DNA of 10,910 nt from an uncultured Oscillospiraceae bacterium (GTDB lineage: Bacteria > Bacillota > Clostridia > Oscillospirales > Oscillospiraceae). The stretch covers positions 1 to 10,910 of the forward strand of contig CAJUPS010000102.1 in the NCBI GenBank assembly GCA_910588045.1, given 5' to 3'. Below are positions 1-6,057 of the stretch, piece after piece. Each line of letters begins with the position of its first letter. Within the stretch, counting starts at the first letter, position 1. The notes under the pieces are model-generated. The model saw only the letters and a program-made list of their open reading frames with translations, was not told where the DNA came from and made no database searches. Both the position numbers and the translations under genes were made by a program.

Positions 1-150
1 ATGGAGCGGGTGATGATGCAGCTCCCCCACACCCAGCGGGACCGGCCCCCGCCCCAGCCCCCGGAGGGCCACCCCTGCCACGGGTGCAGGCGGTACGGTG
101 AGGGCTGCGTCCTGCCCTGCTACCGGGGCGTGAGAGATCAGCCGGTATGA
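1..150 (+). CDS. Short cysteine-rich protein, possibly the C-terminal end of a longer gene
   Basis: An open frame begins at the first base of the window and ends with TGA at 148-150, giving 49 residues. Because an ATG sits exactly at the window edge, this may be a complete small gene or the tail of one starting upstream; ATG codons at 13 and 16 are alternative starts. The product is rich in proline, arginine and cysteine. Four cysteines at residues 26, 29, 36 and 40 (C-x2-C-x6-C-x3-C) resemble a small zinc-binding knuckle. GC-rich third positions match the rightward genes from topB onward. I do not recognise a family. Its stop lies three bases from the stop of the next, convergent gene, with no visible terminator between them. 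Support for a real coding sequence is moderate and rests on codon use and the ordered cysteines. Confidence 0.45.
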   Translation: MERVMMQLPHTQRDRPPPQPPEGHPCHGCRRYGEGCVLPCYRGVRDQPV

Positions 151-153
151 CGG

Positions 154-474
154 TTATCTGCCGCTCTCCGTCTCAATGATGCCGTACTCATAGAGGATAT
201 TTTCCTTTGCGTTGGGAGGGGACACAACGCCGCCCATATAGTATTGATACCGCTTTGTGCGGCGAAAATCTTCCATTTCTTCCGGGGCATAGGCCCAGGT
301 TTCGCAATGCTCATACTCTGGAAGTCCGGCGAGGTCATCGCATACCACGTCGATCAATGTATCGGTCACAGCGTCGATGTCCTCGCCGTACTCAACGCCG
401 ACCAGCTCATGCTTACCTAAATCCCGGTCAATTTTTCCGCCCTTTAACGAACGGTACAGCACAAATTTTTTCAT
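154..474 (-). CDS. Small acidic protein of unknown function, opposite to the operon
   Basis: This 106-residue frame starts at ATG 472-474 on the minus strand and ends with TAA at 154-156. GAGGTG (complement of 479-484) lies four bases before the start, and a good promoter lies upstream at 504-532. The protein begins MKKFVLYRSLKGGKIDRDLG and is rich in Asp, Glu and Tyr; it has no signal peptide, membrane segment or obvious metal motif, so it is probably cytoplasmic. I do not recognise the family. Base composition is clearly less GC-rich than the genes on either side, and the gene points against them. Both features suggest later insertion between conserved element genes, perhaps as cargo. Read-through from the upstream rightward frame would produce antisense RNA across it. 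That the gene is real is likely, because frame, ribosome binding site and promoter agree. Its function cannot be inferred. Confidence 0.75.
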   Translation of the reverse strand: MKKFVLYRSLKGGKIDRDLGKHELVGVEYGEDIDAVTDTLIDVVCDDLAGLPEYEHCETWAYAPEEMEDFRRTKRYQYYMGGVVSPPNAKENILYEYGIIETESGR

Positions 475-503
475 AAGACACCTCGCAATATGTTTGTCCT
501 TCT

Positions 504-532
504 ATTGTACTCCATCCTTTTATCCAAAACAA
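504..532 (-). promoter_or_regulatory. Sigma-A type promoter for the minus-strand small gene
   Basis: Read on the minus strand, a TACAAT -10 box (complement of 504-509) and a TTGTTT -35 element (complement of 527-532) are separated by exactly 17 bases. The -10 box matches the TATAAT consensus at five of six positions; the -35 box keeps only the TTG. The -10 box is about 30 bases before the start codon at 474, leaving room for a short leader containing the ribosome binding site. No equally good promoter is visible on the plus strand in this spacer. A CATAAT at 535-540 has no matching -35 box at normal spacing. Confidence 0.6.
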
Positions 533-544
533 TCCATAATTTTC

Positions 545-574
545 GAGCGGCTTCGACAGGAATCGGGGCCGCTC
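545..574 (+). promoter_or_regulatory. Strong stem-loop just upstream of topB
   Basis: Bases 545-556 (GAGCGGCTTCGA) pair with 563-574 (TCGGGGCCGCTC) as a 12-pair stem around a six-base loop (CAGGAA, 557-562). Ten pairs are Watson-Crick and two are G-U wobbles on the plus-strand RNA. It ends seven bases before the topB ribosome binding site. No clear run of T follows, so a classic intrinsic terminator is unlikely. It could act as an attenuator, an RNA-stability element or a translation-control hairpin for topB. On the minus strand it lies upstream of the promoter, so it is not part of that transcript. The structure is visible; the role is inferred. Confidence 0.45.
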
Positions 575-581
575 CCTGTTT

Positions 582-590
582 AGAAGGGAG
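582..590 (+). promoter_or_regulatory. Ribosome binding site deciding the topB start
   Basis: AGAAGGGAG lies eight bases before ATG 599-601. An in-frame GTG at 590-592 would extend the protein by three residues but overlaps this site. The ATG at 599 also places the N-terminus directly at the conserved topoisomerase start (MYQLVIAEKPS). Confidence 0.75.
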
Positions 591-598
591 TGATTCTT

Positions 599-2644
599 AT
601 GTATCAGCTGGTGATTGCGGAGAAGCCGTCGGTTGCCATGAGCATTGCCAAGGTGCTGGGGGCCACGGCCCGGAAGGAGGGCCACATGGAGGGCGCGGGC
701 TGGCTGGTGAGCTGGTGCGTGGGGCATCTGGCGGAGCTGGCCGAGCCTGCGGTGTACGACCCCCGGTACGGCAAGTGGCGGCGGGAGGATTTGCCCATCC
801 TGCCGGAAAACTGGCGCTTCAACGTCGGCCAGGACAAGCGAGGCCAGTTCGACACCCTGCGGACCCTGCTGCGCCGGGAGGACGTGTCCGAGGTGGTGAA
901 CGCCTGCGACGCTGGCCGGGAGGGGGAGCTGATTTTCCGTACCGCCTACCATCTGGCCGGATGCACCAAGCCCATGAAGCGGCTGTGGATCTCCAGCATG
1001 GAGGACGGGGCCATCCGGGATGGCTTCGCCAGCCTCCGCCCCGGTAAGGACTATGACGGCCTCCACCAAGCGGCCCTGTGCCGACAAAAGGCGGATTGGC
1101 TGGTGGGCATCAACGCCACCCGCCTGTTTTCCCTGCTGTATAACCGGACGCTGAACGTCGGGCGGGTGATGTCTTCCACGCTGGCGCTCATTGCCCAGCG
1201 GGAGGCGGAGATCGCCGCCTTTACCCCGAAGCCGTTCTACACGGTGGAGCTGGACTGCGGCGGCATGACCGCCACGGGGGAGCGGATCAGCGTCAAGAAA
1301 GCCGCTTCCGCCCTCGCCGCCTCCTGTGAGGGCAGCGCCGCCGCCATCCAAACGGCGGAACGCCGGGAGCGGTCCGAAAAGCCCCCGGCCCTCTACGACC
1401 TGACCACCCTCCAGCGGGAGGCTAACCGCGCCCTGGGCTACACCGCCCAGCAGACGCTGGACTATCTCCAGGCCCTCTATGAGAAGAAGCTGTGTACCTA
1501 CCCCCGGACGGACAGCCGGTTTCTGACGGACGATATGGAAAGCGCCGTCCCCGCCCTGGTCTCCGCCGCCGCTGCCGTCTGCGGCCTGGACGCGCCGGGG
1601 GAGGTGCTGGCCTCCCAGGTCTGCAACAGTGGGAAGGTCACGGACCACCATGCCGTCGTCCCCACCAAAAGCGCCGCTGCCGCCGACCTCTCCGCCCTGC
1701 CCCTGGGAGAGCGGGAGGTCCTGCGGCTGGTGTCGCTGGCCCTGCTCCGGGCGGTCTGCCCGCCCTATCGGTATGCGGAGACCGCTGTGGTGGTGGAGTG
1801 CGCCGGTCACAGCTTCTCCGCCAAGGGGAAGGTCCTGCTGGACGCGGGCTGGCGGTCCTATGCCGAGCTGCCCCAGGACGCGGCCCTCCCAGATGGGCTG
1901 ACGGAGGGGCTGGAGCTGCCGGTGGAGGCTGTCCGGGTCAAGACCGGCAAGACGGCCCCGCCCAGGCATTTCACGGAGGATTCCATCCTCGCCAGCATGG
2001 AGACCGCCGGGGCCGGGGATATGCCGGAGGATGCGGAGCGGAAGGGCATCGGGACCCCCGCCACCCGCGCCGCCATTCTGGAGAAGCTGGTGGCCTCCGG
2101 GCTGGTGGAACGGAAAAAGGCAAAGAAAGTCACCAACCTTATTCCCACCCAGGCGGGTGGCTCCCTCGTCACCGTTCTGCCGGAGGCCCTGCAATCCCCC
2201 CTGCTGACCGCCGAATGGGAGCAGCGGCTGGGCGAGGTGGAACGGGGGACGCTGGCCCCGGAGGACTTCATGGACGGCATCGCCGCCCTGGTCCGCGATC
2301 TGGTCCGGGACTATCAGCCGGTCTCCGGCTGGGAGGTCCTGTTTCCCCCAGACCGGGAGACCGTCGGCCCCTGCCCCCGGTGCGGCGGTGCTGTCACCGA
2401 GAGCAAGAAGGGCTTTTTCTGCGAAAATCGGGAGTGCCGCTTCGTCCTCTGGAAAGACAGCAAATTTTTCTCCGTCAAGAAGAAGCATCTGACAAAATCC
2501 GTTGCCGCCTCGCTGCTGAAGGAGGGGCGGGTGAAGCTCAACGGCTGCTGGTCCGAGAAAACCGGAAAGACCTATGATGCCACGGTCATTCTGGAGGACG
2601 ATGGGGAGCGGACGAACTATAAGCTGGTGTTCGGCCATGAGTGA
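599..2644 (+). CDS. topB: Type IA DNA topoisomerase III, ICE-type TopB
   Basis: This 681-residue protein is a type IA topoisomerase. Such enzymes cut one DNA strand through a 5'-phosphotyrosine link, pass another strand through and reseal; they help resolve single-stranded or linked DNA in replication and conjugative transfer. The N-terminal Toprim domain shows Glu8 in the EKPS motif and DAGREGE at 104-110, the acidic metal-binding centre (many chromosomal homologues have DADREGE). A GRVMSSTLALIAQRE segment corresponds to the family's GRV-x2-PTL motif. The catalytic tyrosine is Tyr301 in TYPRTDS. GIGTPATRAAILEKL marks a later core domain. A C-terminal zinc-ribbon-like element has cysteines at 592, 595, 608 and 613, followed by a small basic region. 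The protein appears full length. Its stop overlaps the next gene by eight bases, implying translational coupling. Plasmid- and ICE-borne TopB is a usual backbone gene beside ArdC-like proteins, so this copy is more likely element-encoded than the host's housekeeping enzyme. Confidence 0.93.
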   Translation: MYQLVIAEKPSVAMSIAKVLGATARKEGHMEGAGWLVSWCVGHLAELAEPAVYDPRYGKWRREDLPILPENWRFNVGQDKRGQFDTLRTLLRREDVSEVVNACDAGREGELIFRTAYHLAGCTKPMKRLWISSMEDGAIRDGFASLRPGKDYDGLHQAALCRQKADWLVGINATRLFSLLYNRTLNVGRVMSSTLALIAQREAEIAAFTPKPFYTVELDCGGMTATGERISVKKAASALAASCEGSAAAIQTAERRERSEKPPALYDLTTLQREANRALGYTAQQTLDYLQALYEKKLCTYPRTDSRFLTDDMESAVPALVSAAAAVCGLDAPGEVLASQVCNSGKVTDHHAVVPTKSAAAADLSALPLGEREVLRLVSLALLRAVCPPYRYAETAVVVECAGHSFSAKGKVLLDAGWRSYAELPQDAALPDGLTEGLELPVEAVRVKTGKTAPPRHFTEDSILASMETAGAGDMPEDAERKGIGTPATRAAILEKLVASGLVERKKAKKVTNLIPTQAGGSLVTVLPEALQSPLLTAEWEQRLGEVERGTLAPEDFMDGIAALVRDLVRDYQPVSGWEVLFPPDRETVGPCPRCGGAVTESKKGFFCENRECRFVLWKDSKFFSVKKKHLTKSVAASLLKEGRVKLNGCWSEKTGKTYDATVILEDDGERTNYKLVFGHE

Positions 2645-2999
2645 GCTGCGCCGCATGAACGAGGACCAATTCCGGCGGGCCAGAAAGCTCATCCGCCGCC
2701 TGTGCGCCAATTATGATGGGGGAAACTGCCTGCCCCTGGACGACGGCGACCCCTGCCCCTGTCCCCAGCTCATTTCTCCCACCCTGATCTGCAAATACTT
2801 CCGCTCCGCCGTCCTCCCCGCCGACCGGGAGCTGTGCGCGGAGGTCATGGGCGACATCCACAGCTGGAAGCGGTGTGCCGTCTGCGGCGGGCGCTTCCTT
2901 GCCAAAGGCAACCGGGCCTTGTACTGCGGCCCCTGCGCCCAAAAGGAGCGGCGGAGAAAGACCCGCGACCGGGTGCGCCGCCACAGGGGGCAGATGTAA
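2637..2999 (+). CDS. Cysteine-rich VLP domain protein (Cys_rich_VLP family)
   Basis: A 120-residue small basic protein of the Cys_rich_VLP family found in Clostridial mobile elements; its biochemical role is not known. Visible family marks are LCANYDGGNCLPLDDGD near residues 22-38, paired cysteines at 40/42, Cys52, and the naming AVLP motif at 58-61. The C-terminal half carries a likely zinc ribbon with Cys80-x2-Cys83 and Cys97-x2-Cys100, followed by an Arg/Lys-rich tail (KERRRKTRDRVRRHRG), so nucleic-acid binding is plausible. ATG 2637 is chosen because it overlaps the topB stop by eight bases, typical of coupled translation. No clear ribosome binding site is present, and Met7 (ATG at 2655) is an alternative start. 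The frame is open further upstream (ATG 2574), but that part lies inside topB and does not resemble the family. Confidence 0.88.
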   Translation: MSELRRMNEDQFRRARKLIRRLCANYDGGNCLPLDDGDPCPCPQLISPTLICKYFRSAVLPADRELCAEVMGDIHSWKRCAVCGGRFLAKGNRALYCGPCAQKERRRKTRDRVRRHRGQM

Positions 3000-3006
3000 C
3001 GCTTTA

Positions 3007-3105
3007 GGCCCCCGAAAACCCTGCTGTTTCTGGGCGTTTCCGGCCTTGGTCCGGGAGCGCCCGTATCTTTTCCCCCGGACCCTCTGAAACACGGTTCTAA
3101 ACCGT
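3007..3105 (+). other. Spacer with three consecutive stem-loops, candidate structured RNA leader
   Basis: The 135-base gap 3000-3134 is the only sizeable break in an otherwise overlapping rightward operon, and it is full of potential structure. Hairpin 1 spans 3007-3045: GGCC 3007-3010 with 3042-3045, GAAA 3014-3017 with TTTC 3037-3040, and CCC 3019-3021 with GGG 3032-3034, interrupted by small internal loops. Hairpin 2 is a perfect eight-pair stem, GGTCCGGG 3048-3055 with CCCGGACC 3074-3081, around an 18-base loop. Hairpin 3 is ACGGTT 3091-3096 with AACCGT 3100-3105. GGGCG 3032-3036 could instead pair with CGCCC 3058-3062 in the loop of hairpin 2, giving an alternative fold or pseudoknot. 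AAAGGAG at 3118-3124 follows. No strong promoter was seen. Attenuation, RNA processing or translational control of the downstream gene are possible; none is shown. Confidence 0.4.
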
Positions 3106-3134
3106 TACAGCCCATAGAAAGGAGCTGATTTGTC

Positions 3135-5816
3135 ATGGCAGACCAGAAGCCCAGCAACCGGGAACGGGTCAAGGAAATCGTTGCGAGTATTGAGCAGAAT
3201 ATCCAGGACCTGTTTCAGAGCGAACGGTACTTTGACTACCTCCGCACCATGTCCCGGTTCCACAGCTATTCCGTCAATAACACCATCCTCATTCACATGC
3301 AGCGGCCCCACGCCTCCATGCCCGCCGCCGGGTTCAACAAGTGGAAGCAGTTCGGGCGGCATGTGAAAAAGGGCGAGAAGGGGCTGACCATCATCGCCCC
3401 CACGCCGCTGAAAAAGAAAATCGAGGAAATGCGGCTGGACCCGGACACCAAGGCCCCGGTACTGGACGGGGACGGCAACATCATCATGGATGAAAAGACC
3501 GTGGAAATCCCCCTGTTCAAGCCGGTAAAGGTCTTTACCGCCGACCAGACGGAGGGCAAGGCCCTTCCCAGCCTCGCCACCGACCTGACCGGCGACGTGC
3601 AGCAGTATGAGGCGTTCATGGAGGCCCTGCGGCGCACGTCCCCCATGCCCATCTCCTTCGCGCCCCTGGCCCCCGACACGGACGGGGTGTGCAGCTTTAC
3701 CAAACAGGCTATCTCCATCCGGGAGGGCATGAGCCAGGTGCAGACGGTGTGCGCCACCGTCCATGAGATCGGCCACGCGGTCCTCCATGACCGGGAGAAG
3801 GACCGCCTCTCCGCCGCTGCCGGGAATACGGACAAGGAGCCGCCCAAGGCCAAGGACAAGAACACCATGGAGGTGGAGGCCGAGAGCGTGTCCTTCGCCG
3901 TCTGCCAGTATTACGGCATCGACACCAGCGCCAACTCCATGGGCTACATCGCCGGGTGGAGCAGGGACAAGTCCCTGCCGGAGCTGAAGGCCAGCCTGGA
4001 GACCATCACCAAGACCGTCAGCGGCCTTATCAGCACCATCGACAGGCACTTTGCCGAAATTTGCAAAGAACGGGGCATTGACCTCGCCGCCCAGCCGGAG
4101 CAGGCCGGACCCGATACGCTGGGACAGTTTGCCGCCGATTTGTACGACTATATGGACCAGCTCCATCAGACGGGGATTCTGGAGCGTCCCTTCACGCTGG
4201 ACCCCAGGGAGCAGTCCATAGCCGACCTTGTGACGGAAATGCAGACCGGCTATTTTGACGGCGTTCGCGGCCCGCTGACCTATCTTGTGGAACATAACAG
4301 CCTGATGACCGCCAAGGCCATGCTGGAACGGCTGGAAGGGCTGATTCAGGCGCTGCCCGACACCCCGGAGAAGTTCGTCTACGACCTGTGCGGCTATCTG
4401 GCGGAATTGCAGGAGGCCCGTCTGATTCCCCTGCCAAACAATGCCGAACTGCGGGAGAAAGAGAACATGGCGGAGGCCCTGCTGCCCTCCATGCTGAACG
4501 GCTCTTTTAATGGTTTCCGCAGTATTTTGAATGATGCCGCCCAGCATACCGAGCGGCCCGAAACCGCCGTTCTCCGGGACCGGCTGGAGAAATTGAGCGA
4601 CCAGTGGGACGCGGCCCTCGTCTATAAAATTGAACCGATTTTCGGTGCTGGCAGTACGGTTGACCGCAGCGCGGTTCAGACGTACCGGAAGCAGAATGAC
4701 CAGCTAACCCCCTACAAGCTGGTTTTTACAGGGACCGCAGCCGAGTGCCAGCGGGTAGTGGCTGGGCTGGAGGCCGGGACGTTCACCCTGCGGGATATGC
4801 GCCAGCCGGACTTTGAACCGCCCAGCTCGCCGGGGCAGTCAGCCCCCGCTGTCCCCGCGCCCCCGGAACAGGCGGACACGATCCTGCCGGAGACCTCCCT
4901 GGACGAGTACCCCATGCCGGACAGCTCCATGACGCTGGACGATCTGGCGGAGCTGGGCTATGGGGAGACGGACCTCCTGCCCCTGTCCAGGGACCGGGGC
5001 GCGGAGCTGGTAGACCGGGATATGACCGTCTACATGGTGCGGACCGGCGAGGCCCCGGAAATGGTCTTTGACCGGGAGGACCTGATGGAACAGCCGGAGG
5101 GCGTGATGTTCGCCGTCCCCCGCGAGGAATGGGAGGACAGCCCGGACTTCCGGCAGGCTGTGGCGGACCGCATGGACCGGCAGGAGGACCGGGAGCGGGC
5201 TTTTCTCAACCACGGCGGGGACTGCTTTGCCATTTATCAGGTGAAGCTCGACGGCGATGATTCCCTGCGGGATATTCGCTATGAATCCCTGGACTGGCTG
5301 AACTCCATTGGCCGCAAGGTGGAGCGTGGCAATTACGATCTGGCCTACACCGCCCCGCTATCCGAAGTGAACAGCGCGGACGAGGCCCTGGAACGGCTGT
5401 GGTATGTATTCAATAACGACCACCCGGCGGACTACCAGCGTCCGTCCATGTCCGTCAGCGACATCATTGCCATCCGGCTGGACGGTGTGCTAACCTGTCA
5501 CTACTGCGACAGCTACGGCTTCAAGCAGCTGCCGGACTTCATCCAGCCGGAGAATTATCTGAAAAACGCGGAGATGTCTCTGGAGGACGATTTGGGGATG
5601 ATCGACGGCATCATCAACAACGGCCCCAAGGCCACTGTCGCGGAGCTGGAGCAGCAGGCCCGGTCCGGCCAGCCCATTTCCCTCACGGATTTGGCCGAGG
5701 CCCAGCGCCGGGAGCAGGGGGAGAAAAAATCCGTCCTGGCAAAGCTGAACGCCGCCCCGCCCCAGAAGGACCGCAAAAAAACAGCGCCGAAAAAGAGCGC
5801 GGAAAGGGAGCGATAA
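3135..5816 (+). CDS. ArdC-like ssDNA-binding / zincin metallopeptidase / YodL / DUF4316 fusion protein
   Basis: An 893-residue multidomain protein of the type called polyvalent proteins in conjugative elements and phages. Residues about 5-150 match the ArdC N-terminal ssDNA-binding domain, including YSVNNTILI, QRP at 56-58, Trp70 and the KKGEKG turn (78-83). A zincin domain follows: HEIGH at 210-214 supplies two histidine ligands and the catalytic Glu211, and EVEAES (246-251) probably supplies the third ligand. Residues about 330-560 are mainly helical and unrecognised. A Pro/Ala-rich linker leads to an acidic segment, then a YodL domain (about 697-800, FAIYQVKLDGDD onward) and a C-terminal DUF4316 domain (about 807-893) ending in a Lys/Arg-rich tail. 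ArdC proteins oppose host restriction and protect transferred DNA; the peptidase may act on a host or partner protein (inference). The start follows AAAGGAG with ten bases of spacing. One base separates its stop from the next gene. Confidence 0.9.
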   Translation: MADQKPSNRERVKEIVASIEQNIQDLFQSERYFDYLRTMSRFHSYSVNNTILIHMQRPHASMPAAGFNKWKQFGRHVKKGEKGLTIIAPTPLKKKIEEMRLDPDTKAPVLDGDGNIIMDEKTVEIPLFKPVKVFTADQTEGKALPSLATDLTGDVQQYEAFMEALRRTSPMPISFAPLAPDTDGVCSFTKQAISIREGMSQVQTVCATVHEIGHAVLHDREKDRLSAAAGNTDKEPPKAKDKNTMEVEAESVSFAVCQYYGIDTSANSMGYIAGWSRDKSLPELKASLETITKTVSGLISTIDRHFAEICKERGIDLAAQPEQAGPDTLGQFAADLYDYMDQLHQTGILERPFTLDPREQSIADLVTEMQTGYFDGVRGPLTYLVEHNSLMTAKAMLERLEGLIQALPDTPEKFVYDLCGYLAELQEARLIPLPNNAELREKENMAEALLPSMLNGSFNGFRSILNDAAQHTERPETAVLRDRLEKLSDQWDAALVYKIEPIFGAGSTVDRSAVQTYRKQNDQLTPYKLVFTGTAAECQRVVAGLEAGTFTLRDMRQPDFEPPSSPGQSAPAVPAPPEQADTILPETSLDEYPMPDSSMTLDDLAELGYGETDLLPLSRDRGAELVDRDMTVYMVRTGEAPEMVFDREDLMEQPEGVMFAVPREEWEDSPDFRQAVADRMDRQEDRERAFLNHGGDCFAIYQVKLDGDDSLRDIRYESLDWLNSIGRKVERGNYDLAYTAPLSEVNSADEALERLWYVFNNDHPADYQRPSMSVSDIIAIRLDGVLTCHYCDSYGFKQLPDFIQPENYLKNAEMSLEDDLGMIDGIINNGPKATVAELEQQARSGQPISLTDLAEAQRREQGEKKSVLAKLNAAPPQKDRKKTAPKKSAERER

Positions 5817-5817
5817 C

Positions 5818-6057
5818 ATGAGTGATCTGACGTTTGAGGAGAGAAATCTGGTCTGCATTTACAGCGGAGGCGGGACCCGGTTGGGGACCATCGCCGCCCT
5901 GGAGGATATGCGCCGCTATCTGGAACCGGACGAGGCGGAGCTGCGGGAGCTGACGGACAGCGCCCTGGACAAGCTGCGCGGCATGGACGACGCGGCCTTT
6001 GCTGCCCTTGACCTGATTCCCGACTTTGACCCGGAGGACGCTGCCTATGGGGAGTAA
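5818..6057 (+). CDS. Transposon-transfer assisting protein, TTRAP family
   Basis: A 79-residue acidic small protein resembling the transposon-transfer assisting (TTRAP) family that recurs in Clostridial conjugative elements. Features matching my knowledge of the family are the N-terminal FEERNLVCIY segment, a central ALEDMRRYLEPDEAELRELTDS helix-rich stretch, and the C-terminal FAALDLIPDFDPED ending. No metal site, membrane segment or signal peptide is seen. The molecular role is not established; the name reflects association with transfer. GGGAG at 5806-5810, inside the end of the previous gene, lies seven bases before the start. The stop overlaps the start of the giant gene by 11 bases, so these genes are almost certainly co-translated. 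Confidence 0.85.
   Translation: MSDLTFEERNLVCIYSGGGTRLGTIAALEDMRRYLEPDEAELRELTDSALDKLRGMDDAAFAALDLIPDFDPEDAAYGE

Noticed and set aside
545..580. Intrinsic terminator in front of topB
   Set aside because: The stem is strong but is followed by CCTGTTTAG rather than a T-run, so it was kept only as a regulatory hairpin.
1492..2577. A 361-codon plus-strand frame inside topB
   Set aside because: Gly/Arg/Pro-rich out-of-frame reading of the topoisomerase with no family features. Unlike tnpV it has no good ribosome binding site or folded-protein character.
2574..2636. Upstream extension of the Cys_rich_VLP gene to ATG 2574
   Set aside because: The extra 21 residues lie within topB and do not resemble the family. 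A start at 2637, coupled to the topB stop, is more economical.
428..2710. A 760-codon open frame on the minus strand opposite topB
   Set aside because: It reads antisense to a clear topoisomerase, is full of Gly, Leu, Pro, Arg and Gln low-complexity runs, and matches no motif. Such frames arise from GC-rich codon use on the true strand.
3105..4547. A 480-codon open frame on the minus strand opposite the ArdC-like gene
   Set aside because: Same antisense artefact: it lies opposite the conserved ArdC-N and zincin coding sequence, has no ribosome binding site of note and has Gly/His/Leu-rich composition.
5775..5781. Run of seven A near the end of the ArdC-like gene as a programmed frameshift site
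   Set aside because: The codon phase (AAA AAA ACA) does not fit a canonical X-XXY-YYZ slippery heptamer, the normal stop follows shortly, and the next gene has its own ribosome binding site and start.
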